From contig CM035807.1 in the NCBI GenBank assembly GCA_020466095.1, positions 63,086,650 through 63,150,649 on the forward strand: a DNA stretch of 64,000 bases, written 5' to 3'. Below, in pieces: positions 30,813 through 41,976 of this stretch. A program made the position numbers and the translations under genes. This stretch comes from Chlorops oryzae. Lineage: Eukaryota > Arthropoda > Insecta > Diptera > Chloropidae. Within the stretch, counting starts at the first letter, position 1; every line of letters starts with the position of its first letter. The notes below the pieces were generated by a model. It saw only the letters and a program-made list of their open reading frames with translations, was not told the origin of the DNA and searched no databases.

Positions 30813-31500
30813 ACTGGGATGCCCAAACAGTAGTTAAAGAGCGGGCAAAACCTGCACTGGGTCAAAGTCAAGAACAACGAGCAGGCCATCATAACGATAA
30901 GGAAACTACGATTTCGGAATAAAATAAAAATACGCCGAAAGACGTTTCCTTGGATAGCTAAGGAAATTGAAACGTTAACTTCTAAGAGATGGGGAGAGTT
31001 CAAAAGAGAACTCCCACGGAATGGGATAAAAAACGAAATAAGAGAGCGAAACATACCAACGAATTACGTTAAAACGAAATAAGCGGAAAGATGGAAATAC
31101 ACTTTTATGGTCAGACCGATGAAAAAAAAATTATAAAAGAAAATAAAGAGAAGAGAGTATCTTTAAAAAACACTGTTACAGTATTCACCTACCCTGTATG
31201 CGAGATAAAAGCGGCCAGAATAAAGAATATGTTTGAAATAGGGCAAGAAAACAAAAGACTCATAAAAAGTTTGTATCCCAATGTTCTCCAAAGCACGAAA
31301 AAACTGTTAACGTTTGCACATAACGGCCCACAAAGAGATAAAGGCGTTGAATTTTCCTTTAAACAGGCTATCAACGACAGTATCAGAACGGTGGACTCGC
31401 AATTCGATAGAAACACGCCACGATTTTCAAATTGCACTGCCATAACGGAGACTCAAGAGGATGATGCATCGAAATACCCTGCAATCAGGCTATCAATAGC
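30813..31500 (+). pseudogene. Element II gag-protease linker, degraded
   Basis: Lies between the knuckles and the protease. A frame of 150 codons (31091-31543) is Lys/Glu/Asn-rich and has no recognised domain. It overlaps the start of the protease frame, which is in a different phase. By position it should encode the linker of Gag-Pol. Several stops occur at 30810-31090. Confidence 0.35.
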
Positions 31501-32511
31501 AGCATCACCCTATTGGTCGACTCAGGATCAGATGCAAGTTTAGTGAAAAGAGAAGTCTTAAAGGAAGACGTACCAATAAAAAAGAAGGACACCAAATGCT
31601 ATAGAGGAGCTTTTGGAGGAGATTCGAGTACTATTGGATCAGTGATGATTAAACATAATGCGATCCCAGCATTAAATATGGAAATGCACGTAGTGCAACG
31701 TAATAGCAGTTTGCCAGTAGATGGTCTCCTGGGAAGAGACATGCTCTGGAACAGAACTATCTTGGACACTATTGAGAAACAGTTGACCTTCAAGGAAGGA
31801 GGCAACCTAATGGCCAGAGTGCCATTAAAATGTGCGAGGAAAAGGATTTTTATAGCAAAAACCATAACAATCCCCCCAAGAGCAGCGGGAATAGCACGAG
31901 TAAACACAGGACTACTCACGGAAGAAGTAGTCTTGCATAAGACAACAATTGCTACACAGGTATACCTAGGAGAGAGTCTCTCTAGACCAAAGAATGGGAT
32001 TGGATTCGTGACAGTACTAAACGCCTCCGAAAAAGTTGCGGAAATAAAGGGAGCCACGGAATTAAAATACTCGCTATTAAAGGAGTATAGAACAGTTAAC
32101 ACGTTAGAAGTCAAAGTAGTTGAGAGCGATGAGGCAAATGAGAGGACAAATCTGTCAATAAATTCCTTGAAATTGGAAGAAAATTTGAACGACGAAGAAA
32201 GACAGTCCATAGCGAATATATGCAAGGATTATGCGGATGTTTTCCACCTAAAGGGTGACGAATTGAGTTACACCACTGTGCTCAACCACGAAATACCTAC
32301 AGAGGTCGGGAAAGCACCTATAAATATTCGCCAATATCGCCTTCTGGAGGCCCACAAGGCGGAGATAAATAAACAAGTGGGAGAGATGTTGGACCACGGC
32401 ATAATTGCTCCAAGCAAATCACCTTGGAACGCACCAATCATTCTAGTGCCGAAAAAGGACGGTGCAGACGGGAAAAAAAATGGCGATTGGTGGTCGATTT
32501 TCGGCAGCTGA
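31501..32511 (+). pseudogene. Element II aspartic protease and start of RT
   Basis: The open frame contains the protease active site TLLVDSGSDASLV (about 31507-31545) and the conserved LPVDGLLGRDML. It runs through a linker to the beginning of RT (YTTVLNHEIPTE, INIRQYRLLEAHK, SKSPWNAPIILVPKKDG). It then goes out of frame at a run of eight A (32473-32480). Upstream the same frame is open for only a few codons, so the true protein start is not here. Confidence 0.82.
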
Positions 32512-33131
32512 ATAACGTAACCGTCAAGCAGGTATTTCCTATACCCCGCATTGATGAGATTCTCGTCCAACTCGGTTGCAGCCGGTATTTCACAACGCTA
32601 GACCTGGCAAGTGGATACCATCAAGTGCTTGTAAACGAGAAATACAGAGAAAAAACAGCATTCAGTTCTGGAATAGGACATTACGAATTCGTTAGAATGC
32701 CATTCGGACTCTCCGGAGCTCCAGCAACCTTTCAAAGGATTATGAATAATGTTCTGACCGGTTTGCAAGGCGTCGATTATTTTGTTTATTTGGACGACAT
32801 AGTAATTTACGAAAAAAACCTTAAGCAACACGAAATAAGGCTACGCAAAGTACTACAAGCCCTAAGAAGCAGCCAATTGAAAATACAAATTGAAAAATGT
32901 CAATTCTTGAGAAAGGAAGTTGTCTATTTGGGTCACAAGTGTTCCGACCAAGGCGTTCGGCCGGACCCAAGTAAGGTCGAATGTGTAAAAGTTTTCCCGA
33001 TACCAAAAAATAAGAAAGAATTGCAAGCATTCCTTGGACTGGCAAACTACTACCGAAAATTCATTCCGAATGCAGCAGCGCTTCTTCTACCTTTGACATC
33101 ACTGCTAAGAAAAGATGCCGAGTTCGTTTGA
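32424..33131 (+). pseudogene. Element II reverse transcriptase
   Basis: The frame after the A8 run carries WRLVVDFRQLNN, the first catalytic block YFTTLDLASGYHQV, the FVRMPFGLSGAPATFQ segment, and an intact YLDDIVIY box (about 32788-32810). The thumb has YLGHKCSDQGVRPDPSKV and FLGLANYYRKFIP. TGA at 33129-33131 stands where a Trp codon is usual (FVWTEAC-type). Apart from the one-base break and this stop, RT is complete. Confidence 0.88.
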
Positions 33132-33671
33132 ACGGAGGCATGTCAAATGGCAGTAACAGCTATTAAAGCTGCAATAACTAGTCCACCACTGTTAAAATAT
33201 GCAGATTTCACAAAGCCATTCATGCTAACAATGGACGCGAGCAGCGAAGCACCCGGTGCAGTTCTTTCGCAAGGAGAACCAGGAGAAGATCACCCGATCG
33301 CGTTCGCAAGCCGAGCATTAAGCGCAACTGAGAAACGATACTCAACAATCGAAAAAGAATTCCTTGCCATTTTGTGAGCGACAAAACATTTGCGTTGCTA
33401 CCTCTTAGGCCGCCCCTTTACGGTTTACACAGACCACAAACCTCTAAAAGACACAGCAAATCTAAAGGATCAAACATGCCGATTGGCGAGGTTCCGCCAT
33501 AAGCTCTCGGAATTTGATTTCGAAATCTGTTACAAGGCTGGAAAATATAATTTTAACAAAGACGCATTGAGCCGATTACCATATGAAAATAATCTTGTGT
33601 CAGTGGTAACAAGAGCACAAACACAGTCAAAAATAGAGCAGAGCGATGAAAACACGGAGAAGCAGAGATGA
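33132..33671 (+). pseudogene. Element II RNase H
   Basis: Frames 33147-33377 and 33390-33671 are the same phase, separated by TGA at 33375-33377 in place of another conserved Trp. Motifs are LTMDASSEAPGAVLSQG, HPIAFASRALSATEKRYSTIEKEFLA and YTDHKPL, then the tail RLARFRHKLSEFDFEICYKAGKYN and DALSRLP. The catalytic acidic positions (D of MDAS, E of EKEF, D of YTDH) are present. The frame ends at 33669 just before integrase. Confidence 0.85.
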
Positions 33672-34794
33672 TTCGGAAGATACAAACCCCACAGATCACC
33701 CAGAGACAGGAGATTTAGCAGAATTTTTAACACAGAGAAAGGACATCGAAGAGGTGCTTAAAAATTTTCACGATGGGCCATTAGGAGGTGACAAGGGAGC
33801 TATAAAAACATATTTCCGCATTCGACGGCAGTACCAGTGGAACGGCATGCATAGAGAGATTCGGGATTATATAAAAAACTGCGAGAAATGCCAGCGGAAT
33901 AAATGCTCAAAAGTAGAAAGAATGCCCGTGGTACTCACAGACATAGCTCATGGCCCCTTCTACAAAGTTAATATGGATATGGTAGGCCCTCTACCAGAAA
34001 CATCGACAGGAAACAAATACATTTTAACATTTATAGACTATTTTTCTAAATTTTTCATCTGCACAGCTATTCCGGATGCAGAGGCGGCAACAGTGGCAAA
34101 AGCTTTTTTTTAACGAGATAACATCAAAATTCCAGATACCAAAGGTTTTAATCACGGATAACTGCAAAAATTTTACATCGAAATTATTTAAGGAAGTTTG
34201 CAAAATTCTTGGAATCAAGAAATCCCAAACTTCACCATACCACCCCCAAGCCAAAGGTGCTCTTGAAAGGAGTCATCGACCTCTTGCGGAATTTCCCCGA
34301 AATTTCGTCAATGAGGACGGCACAAATTGGGATGAATGGCTGCACCACGCTATGCACGAGCATAACAACACAGTACATTCATCCACAAAACAAACACCTT
34401 GCAAAATTATTTTTGGGTTTGAATCAGACATTCCAATTAACCTAAAAAGAAGACCTGAGCCACTGTACAATACCGACAATTTCTCGAAAATATTAAAATA
34501 TCAAATCCAGCGCACCCATCAATTAGTACGAGAGAATCAAAAAATTGCCAAAGAAAAATCCAAGCCATATTACGATAAGGGCTCGAAAGTCAGAGAATTT
34601 CAGACTGGAGACAAAGTGTGGCTAAAGAACCAAAACCGAAAAAATTAATTCTCACCCATTTGGGAAGGCCCTTATTCGATTGTATCAATTCCACCGCCGG
34701 TGAATGTTAAATTGAAAATCAAAGGAAAAGAAAAAACATTTCACAAAAACTTAATAAAACTGCACCATCAACAAATAAGGAACAGAAAATAATA
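33646..34794 (+). pseudogene. Element II integrase
   Basis: First frame 33646-34113: the zinc region FHDGPLGGDKG has Asp where the second zinc-binding His belongs, while CEKCQ keeps both Cys. Core NMDMVGPL holds the first catalytic Asp. A run of eight T (34104-34111) breaks the frame. The second frame (34115-34648) gives ITDNCKNFTS and YHPQAKGALERSH with the second Asp and the Glu, then KPYYDKGSKVREFQTGDKVWL. A TAA at 34646 precedes the chromodomain-like tail (WEGPYSIVS, to 34794). The copy is inactive. Confidence 0.85.
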
Positions 34795-36566
34795 AGAACT
34801 CTTCCAAAGCTCGAAAATCAAGAACTAAGCAAAAATCGAAAAAAAACATAAATTTGGAATTTAAACAAAATTTTCTTTTGCCAGTATCAATTTGCCACAA
34901 CCGATTAAAAAGTACAGTCCGATTTTGAAAAAAAACCCAATCAATATAATACGCACGAACGCACAAACTCATATTTCCATTTCATTCACAGCGGACAAAG
35001 CTCTCACAAACTTAATACACAAAAAAAACACACAAACTTAATACATACCGAGACCGAAAAACATTGTCAGGGGCACATTAACTTTTACGATTTTTTTTTA
35101 CTATTTTTCAAGAGCAGATTTTAAACAAACAACGCGATCTTAAGCAAGAAATGATCTTCCAACTTTTTCCAAAAATAAAGGAAGGGGAATAGCGTTGCAA
35201 GGGTAATATAAAAGGAAAGATTCAAAAGAAAAATTCAATAATCAAAACTAAATTTTTCAAGCAAATGTGCACATGCTTTTTGAAGAAGCATGAAGGCAAT
35301 ACCAAGTAATTTGAAAAATATATGTACATATTCACACATCGAAAAAGTATTTGCATGAATATCCATTACATGCATGCACATGCTTAAATATTACGACATA
35401 AGTAAATCATAAATATCTGAACTTATGTCACGCGATTTACAAACCAAAGCAATTGCACACAGAACTGCGCATACCGTTCGTGAAATTTGAGTAATCTTGC
35501 AAGTGTCGAAATTGCATTCAAATATATACATCATACATACATACATACATACATGGTTCATTCACAAAAATCGTTTTTGCCAGTTTTCCAAATTAATACC
35601 AAAGGGTCTATTAAAAAAAGGAACCATAAAATTGTCAGCATTTTCATCAATTCCGGCTTATCATCATTTTCACATATGTCTGTTTCAAAAAGAACAATTC
35701 TCCCATTAAGAGGGGGAAGGGGTTAATTGAAGTACCAAAGCCTAAAAGGCTTAAAATCACTTTGACTTTTGAACAACCTAAAAGAGATAAGATCCGAGAT
35801 GTAATTTTCCTAAGGCACATGCAGAGTATAAAGAACGGAAGATGGCCTTAAGGCAAAGAAGCATGTGGTTACATATTTACATGCATCCACATGATTCAAA
35901 GTATAAGGCACAAAAAAATATATCTGAAAATATTTTAACTGCTAAACAGAAATTGAACTTTGGAATTTAAAGCACACGATTGCCATACATATGCATAACA
36001 AAATCAATGTCATCCTCAAAATTTTCGAGACACATACTAACATATGTTCATAACCCAAAATCATTTTATTTGAAAATTTCGATCATTCTGAATATAGGCA
36101 TAAGCAATTAATTTAAAAAAAAAAGTATAAAAGTATAAAAAAAATTAGTTTTCGAAAAAAAGCCATGAAAAAATTTTGAACAGTTTAAATATATTAAATA
36201 AGTAATTGATCGTATTTCAGACGAATTTAAAAAAAAAACTAAAAAGTCTAGCCATATATAATAAGAAATTATTGTTCTTGAGAAGAATTTTTAAAAAGAA
36301 AAATGTTAAAAGTTTTTAATGAAGTACTAAGATTTTAAGAAGGAAAATATATATCTATATATATTTAAGTATTTTCATTTACAAATGCTATCCGATTTAA
36401 AAATACTGATTTATTAGAAATTGTAAGAATTCAAAAAAAAAAATATATAGATAAATAATAGCAAAGTTTTCGATCCAATGAAAAAAAAAAGAAAAACTAA
36501 TATAAGTATATCACGGTTTGAAAGAAAATATGAACTAAAATTCATAAAATATTGAATACCTATTAA
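34795..36566 (+). other. Element II 3' non-coding region, A-rich
   Basis: No env and no convincing frame follows integrase. The sequence is A-rich with short (CATA)n runs near 35535-35555 and many A-runs. Frames at 35487-35726 and 36609-36800 are not protein-like. This long 3' tail is unusual for gypsy-type elements and may include an older insertion that I cannot recognise. Confidence 0.5.
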
Positions 36567-37210
36567 GGGGACCGTCTGGTCTAGAGCACGAAAATTTAGG
36601 GTATTTTCATGCTTTTTTTTGGTATTAAGCTAAATAAAAAACGATTTCCTAAGTATGCAGGCTTATTATATTCTTTATTGACAAAAAATAATAAATGTTG
36701 TTGTAATTTTTTTTTTTTTTGTATTTTCAAAATGGCGTTGAAGTGGACCCTCTTTGAAAAAGTACCTCCGTGGTGTGAAAGATTTTTGCAGTTCTGGTAA
36801 TCGGAAAAAAAAACAGAAATATGTTATTAATCAGAATGAGTGCGGCTATGGCAGGAACTAGAATAAAACATATTTCTTTTAAATTGACAAAATAAAAATT
36901 CGATTCTAGTTCGGGCCATAGCCATTTATGTTATGAATAATATTATATATAAAAATTCCAGACAAATCGGTTCGATGGTTTTTTTTGTTTTCATTCACAC
37001 CAGGTCAAAGAAAGTGGTTTTGAGATAAACGCGTTCAAAGTTGCTTTGATCAAGCGCGCTGCGTGCTGTCTCTACCTACTAAAACGGCTGTAGCAAAGAA
37101 AATATTGTCAATATCTTTACGAAACCTTGCCAGCATATTCTTTAAAGTCTATTCTTCCGAAATATATAAAAAAAATCAATTTTCAAAAAATTCTAGACCA
37201 GAAGGTCCCC
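36567..37210. mobile_element. piggyBac-type MITE (TTAA-flanked) with central hairpin
   Basis: Terminal inverted repeats GGGGACCGTCTGGTCTAGA (36567-36585) and its complement TCTAGACCAGAAGGTCCCC (37192-37210) differ at one base. Both are directly flanked by TTAA (36563-36566 and 37211-37214), the target signature of the piggyBac superfamily. Inside, GGCTATGGCAGGAACTAGAAT (about 36844) and ATTCTAGTTCGGGCCATAGCC (about 36901) form a second inverted pair. There is no transposase. It sits in the 3' tail of element II. Confidence 0.85.
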
Positions 37211-37214
37211 TTAA

Positions 37215-37639
37215 TTACAAAAAAAAGTAAAGTAAAACATACATATAATATGAGAATATTGTCAATATCGAAATATTTGAAAACAAATTGAGCAGACATA
37301 ACAATAGTTTTAAGGTAGAAAGTACAATTCTAAACCTTCTCCAAAACACTGAGATCTCACACCGGAACAGCAACAATCAAGACAAAACGCATCATAGAAG
37401 CAGCGACATCAATTTTTATCACGCACCGGCACAACTATCAAGAAGATCAGGATGATTAGAAATCATCACACCCACCCAAGCAAGCAAGCTACCAGAGCAT
37501 TACTTGTGACATCGGCGAGCCCATAGCCACTATCAGCAGACATCATGGCAGGCTGACCCGAGTCTCAGATTTCAACCTGGTAGCCGCAACGTTTTGATGA
37601 AAAGTCACGATGCTCGTGACTTGCCGAGGAGGGGAGGGA
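37215..37639 (+). other. Element II 3' end with polypurine tract
   Basis: Non-coding, ending in GAGGAGGGGAGGGA (about 37626-37639), directly before the LTR TGTTGTGAG. This is the polypurine tract that primes plus-strand DNA synthesis. No coding sequence seen. Confidence 0.7.
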
Positions 37640-38496
37640 TGTTGTGAGTCGTAGTAAACATAACTAACGTCACGTCACACTCCAACGTCACGCTATCAGC
37701 TCTCAGCGGTAAAAATGACAAAACATATAAAAACAACAAAACACAGCAAAGGAGTTCGACGACACATCACCGAGCTCGAAATCCGACACCCTTCAGCAAG
37801 AACAACAACAACATTAGAACTCAACTACTGAAAACAGTTACGCAAACAAGCATACCGATCGCCGGTACCAAAACTTGGCACAACGCCGACCGGAGAAAAG
37901 GGCAAGCGGGGGACAAGAAGGAAAGACCACGAGCATGCAAGTCAGCAATAAGCAACGGCATAAGTGGTTCAACCTCTTCAAAGGCAGACTTACATCAACA
38001 ATAGAAACATAGCAATAAAGCAATTGGCACCAACAACAACAGGCGATCGAGAATGGCAATCAACGCAACGTACGCAAGAAGTGAAACGCCGGTCAACAGA
38101 ACAACAAGTGCCAGGTGCAACAACAACAAGTGCAACGTATGCACACCGGTAGGGGAAGTTCGAAGTCATACTTATGAAATCAATCAATATCCAATATTGC
38201 TAGATCGGCAATATTGATCTATTTAAGCGGAGCTTCGATCTACGGAAGAGGACTTGCAGTTTGGAATTGAAAGTCTTATCAGATCTCAGCTTTGGCGCAC
38301 CTTTTTACGAGCCAGGACGACAAAGTGTGGATCTCAGTGTTAGCTAGGGAATTAGGGCAGTAAAGTAAGCTAGAGTAGAACCTGTAAACATCACTAAACG
38401 ACTTTAATAAAAGAAACACCGATTGAAAAGGAGTGTTATATTCAACGGAGACATTTGTTGGCGCTTTACTAGAGGTCCTTCTCCCCAGTACACACA
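37640..38496 (+). repeat. Element II 3' LTR (857 bp)
   Basis: Matches 27584-28443 with scattered substitutions, small indels and one local inversion (37753-37770 versus 27697-27715). Ends CAGTACACACA just before errantivirus env resumes at GCAGAAGAAATT. Confidence 0.9.
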
Positions 38497-39291
38497 GCAG
38501 AAGAAATTGGCCAAATCATCTCGGAGATGCCAACTCTCCCTTATGCAAACGACGTCGAAGCGATCGCGTATAGTATGCCCTTTATTTATACCAATAGTTC
38601 TCTGCTTCTTTACGTATTAGCTGTTCCAAAAATGCGAGATGAGTCCTTTAACGTATTAAGTGTAAGGGCAACAACACTGAACGGCAAGCAAATTGAACTA
38701 CCATACCAACAGGTGATGGTGAATGAGCTTCACACTGTTGGAATGGTAAGAAACTGCCAAACGATCAGCAACTTGACTGTTTGTGAGGACAGAGAATTGG
38801 AAAAGATACCCGAGAAGGCTTGTGTTTCCCGTCTGCTAAAAGGAGGACACGCCAACTGCACCTTTGAAAGAAGCCAGAGAGAGGTCATCGAGTTTCTGCG
38901 CCAAGACACGCTGTTCAAGACGAACTTCAATGGCGAACTATCATCCGGAAATTTTTCAGTTCATCTAAGCGGCACTTACGTCATCCAACTGAAGAACGAA
39001 TCTATCACCCTTAAGAACGCCACGTATACCAGCAGAAGCGTTGCAATGAGAGCCCAGGCTCTTCCCTCCGCGATCGCGAATATCACGGAAGCCAAGTCGG
39101 GAATTGACTTGCAATATGTTCACGATGTGGCTCTGAAGAACACTCATCATCTCATCAAGTTCGACCGGAGGATTAACGTGTCCCTACTCACGGAGATACT
39201 TATCTTGTCCTGCATAGCATCGGCAGTCTGCATCATTTGGCATAAAATACATGGTAACGCCAACCTGCCTCCCGTAAGGATACCAGCATAA
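38497..39291 (+). pseudogene. Errantivirus env, C-terminal half
   Basis: The open frame resumes at EEIGQIISEMPTL and runs to TAA at 39289-39291 (about 260 codons, no internal stop). It has conserved Cys pairs (NCQTISNLTVCED, NCTF), several N-x-S/T sites and a membrane segment near the end (ILILSCIASAVCIIWHKI, about 39193-39246) with a short cytoplasmic tail. It is the C-terminal, membrane-anchored part of a baculovirus-F-like Env. Its lack of stops contrasts with the rest of this copy. Confidence 0.85.
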
Positions 39292-39313
39292 CCGGCCTGC
39301 GAGGACGCAGACA

Positions 39314-39716
39314 CTTGAAGGGGAAGGAGTTATCACATTCCTATAGGGGCACGGGCATAAACGAACGCTCACGCGGCACCTAACGTGCCCGATCGCATAA
39401 ATAGTCAGTAGATTCTTACCGGCAGCCAACGTGTCCGATTGTATAAGCGTATGCAGGTAGCAACGATGCACCGTGAGAGCCAACCACTGTCAGCACTTTA
39501 GGTTTAAGATAACAAAAATGTATTGTCAGCTTTTAAGGTATAAGTTAGCTTAAAACTTTATTGCAATGTAAAATCAATTCGAATCGAAGCACGAGCGAGT
39601 GCACATTAAATTGTTCAAACTTTAAACCTTCGTCTTTTCAAAAAGGGAAAAGAAGCGAGCAAGTTGGCTCACTTCTTTTTATTTTTTTATCCTTATCCTG
39701 TAGGAAAACGATAACT
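39314..39716 (+). repeat. Errantivirus polypurine tract and 3' LTR
   Basis: GAAGGGGAAGG (39318-39327 region) is the polypurine tract. The LTR follows at 39328 (AGTTAT) and ends at 39716 (ATAACT), 389 bp. The next bases are TGCA, matching 4190-4193. Confidence 0.88.
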
Positions 39717-40140
39717 TGCATTTGTATAAAAAACAGCTATCACCAACAACAACATAAGGAGTTACACAACAGCGAGCGTCCAGCCAGTCAACAGGGTAAT
39801 GACATTTTGGCAACCAACAACAACATATCTCCACAGCATTCTTGGCTTATGCGTTGGTACAACAACAATGGTTGCATACATACTAACAGCGATTGCAGAA
39901 ATTGTCATCGAGTACTGATCTACAATAATCGACCAAAGGAAAGTGTCAATGCCGCAATTTTATCCTATAAAAAGGGAGCTTCGAGTATTGGAAGCTGAGA
40001 CTCATTCTGAGACTCAACTAGGACTTCTGCACACGTACTCGTCCAAGAGTCACGACGTAGAAGTAATAAGTTTATATTAGTAAGGATATTTTTATTTGAA
40101 AGTAAAAGATTCCGTTATTCAATAAAGGATTAAATCCAAT
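39717..40140 (+). repeat. LTR-like sequence, right part, with TATA box and poly(A) signal
   Basis: Continues the sequence interrupted at 4193. CAA-rich upstream part, TATAAAAAG at 39966-39974, AATAAAGGAT at 40121-40130. This is the layout of U3-R of a gypsy-type LTR reading rightward. GGAGCTTCGA just after the TATA box is shared with element II's LTR (about 28166 and 38230), which suggests a related element family. No internal region follows, so it may be a solo LTR. Confidence 0.45.
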
Positions 40141-40455
40141 TTGCTTGATGTTTTTATATTTTAAGGGAAAACTTTTATACGCTTGACTCCGTCTAAGCGC
40201 TGTGCACCCATATCCCAACACAACCTTAATTCTGCGCGCACAAGTCTTTCTAAAAAGGCTTTTATTTGCATTACTCCAATTATTTATATTGCAATTATTA
40301 ATATGGCGAGAAGTATAATGTTCCATTTTTCATGATTATCTTTTTATTCTTCAGGGTTATCTTTCTGTTAGGGATGTATAAGCACTTTACTATATTTAAC
40401 AACTTCTTTTGTTGCGTGAAATTCTTTGCGAATTCGAAACCGGACATTAAAATAG
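40141..40455. other. No feature seen
   Basis: About 315 bp between the LTR-like sequence and foldback B. AT-rich, with no convincing frame, repeat or motif. Confidence 0.6.
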
Positions 40456-40980
40456 CACTGTGATAGTTTTTTGAAAAAATTTTAAAAGACAAGGCCAAAT
40501 TCAACGGTTTCCCCCTATTTCGGGCACGGGGAATCGAACTGCATCATTAGTTTTTTGAGTTATCGGTAAGCCTCCATACGGTTTTTTTTTTAAGTTTTTT
40601 TGGCCACTTTTTGGCACATATCTATGTTTGAGTTGTAGTTGGGTATTCTTTACTGGTATCAAAATGTAGTCTATGATACGCCAAGTAATTCTTCCCAAAA
40701 CACTGTTATGATAATATGGAGCGTTAGGGAGCTATACGCGTTTAAAAGTGCAAAAAATTCAAATTTTTTGCGAGATGTTTTCTTGCATACTTTTAGGATG
40801 TGCCTTGAGCATATATTCATGCCTTTAAATTTCAACACATTTAATAACATACTTTTAGGAGGAAACAAAATATTTAAAAATATATTTTTCAACTCATCAT
40901 TTCCTTATTCTTCGCTTATTCTACTAGAGCGAAAACGAAAGCAAAGAAAATTATAAAAATTAATTTAAAAAAAAGCAAAT

Positions 40981-41048
40981 GTTTTGTCTAGGATTGAACC
41001 CAGGTCTCAGGGGTGATAGCCCGAGACTCTACCAACACACTACACACC
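40981..41048 (-). other. tRNA-like module in left arm of foldback B
   Basis: Minus strand reads TAGTGTGTTGGTAGAG (A-box region), then a possible anticodon stem-loop with loop CTATCAC, then CTGGGTTCAATCC (B-box region). The B box is one base shorter than consensus (GGTTCAATCC). The same module occurs inverted at 41668-41737. Close enough to a tRNA to recognise, but probably not functional. Confidence 0.55.
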
Positions 41049-41501
41049 CCATTTACTCAAGTGTTACATAGCTCGTGTTTGGTTTGCCAAAAATATCAAG
41101 TCAAACATAAATCTAATTGCTTGCGATTTTACTGGGAACAGGAGAACGATCTTGACATATGCAAGCATGAGGCAAGCAGCAACAAGTGTTTGAATCATTG
41201 GTCAATAGCTTCACCGACACAAGAAGTGGTAGGAGAAGGATGCTTTTTGAAACATTACTCCTAAATTCATAATTCATTTGACTAAATTAAGATAAAAGAG
41301 CCAGTTGAAGAGTTTTGGTTCTTTCACCAAACTAAAAGCGCACAATGCAAGCAAAAGTAATTGAAGTTTTTCGTGATTTTAGGGATTCGGATTTTCACTT
41401 ACCATCATCATGCTCGAAATAGGCCTTCCTGGCCATGTCTATTTGCGACTTGCAAAAACACGAACAAAAAAAAAAAGAATCCTTTACAACCAAATCGTTC
41501 T

Positions 41502-41573
41502 GGTTGATTGGGCTTGAACCTGCAGTGTTAAGGTCGCGAGTCGTGAATACTATGCACTACGCTACATCAAACC
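41502..41573 (-). other. Second tRNA-like module in loop of foldback B
   Basis: Minus strand reads GGTTTGATGTAGCGTAGTGC (A-box region TAGCGTAGTGCA, 10 of 12 consensus positions) and GGTTCAAGCCC (a full B-box match), 41511-41521 on the plus strand. The outer ends GGTTTGA and TCAACC pair partly, like an acceptor stem. The sequence differs from the arm module, so it is of separate origin. Confidence 0.5.
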
Positions 41574-41667
41574 TCTACTGCTCCGTAATTTTTAATGAAG
41601 GGCTTCATTTATTTAATTTTTAAAAGCTTGGCAGAAAAAACACGAGCTATATAACACTTGAGTAAAT

Positions 41668-41737
41668 GGGGTGTGTAGCGTGTTGGTGGAGTGTCGGGCT
41701 ATCACCCCAGAGACCTGGGTTCAATCCTAGACAAAAC
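41668..41737 (+). other. tRNA-like module in right arm of foldback B
   Basis: Inverted partner of 40981-41048. TAGCGTGTTGGTGGAG and GGTTCAATCC (41718-41727). A few substitutions separate the two copies, so the arms have begun to diverge. Confidence 0.55.
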
Positions 41738-41976
41738 ACTTGCTTTTTTTAAAATTAATTTTTATAATTTTCTTTGCTTTCGTTTTCGCTCCAGTAGAAT
41801 AAGCGAAGAATAAGGAAATGAGGAGTTGAAACATATATTTTTAAATATTTTAATTCCTCCTTAAAGTATGTTATTAAATGTGTTGAAATTTAAAGGCATG
41901 AATATATGCTCAAGGCACATCCTAAGAGTATGCAAGAAAACATCTCGCAAAAAATTTGAATTTTTTGCACTTTTAA

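Larger units (their letters stand above)
27584..38496 (+). mobile_element. Element II: decayed gypsy-type LTR retrotransposon inserted in env
   Basis: Long LTRs (27584-28443 and 37640-38496) begin TGTTGTGAG and end in CACACA. Between them, in plus orientation, are leader, coiled-coil Gag N-part, capsid, CCHC knuckles, protease, RT, RNase H and integrase, with no env, then nearly 3 kb of A-rich 3' non-coding DNA. The leader repeats and organisation resemble the mdg1/412 group; that placement is tentative. It interrupts errantivirus env. Flanking bases are GGTGG on the left and GCAGA on the right, so a target duplication is not clear. Several frames are broken and the copy is inactive. Confidence 0.88.
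4194..39716 (+). mobile_element. Errantivirus (gypsy-type, gag-pol-env) split by two nested insertions
   Basis: Terminal repeats at 4194-4583 and 39328-39716 begin AGTTAT and end ATAACT, and are flanked by TGCA (4190-4193 and 39717-39720). Parts appear in the expected order: gag (5280-6273), protease (about 6290-6600), RT N-half (6641-7240), then RT C-half/RNase H (24684-25436), integrase (25437-26880), env N-half (26985-27583) and env C-half (38497-39291), followed by a polypurine tract and the LTR. Removing 7241-24683 and 27584-38496 leaves about 7.17 kb, normal for an errantivirus. The LTRs differ at about 20 of 389 positions by eye, and all genes carry stops or frame breaks, so this is an old dead copy that served as a landing site for younger elements. 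Confidence 0.88.

Noticed and set aside
41502..41573. Functional tRNA gene
   Set aside because: A and B boxes are good but the acceptor and T stems pair poorly, so it is called tRNA-like only.
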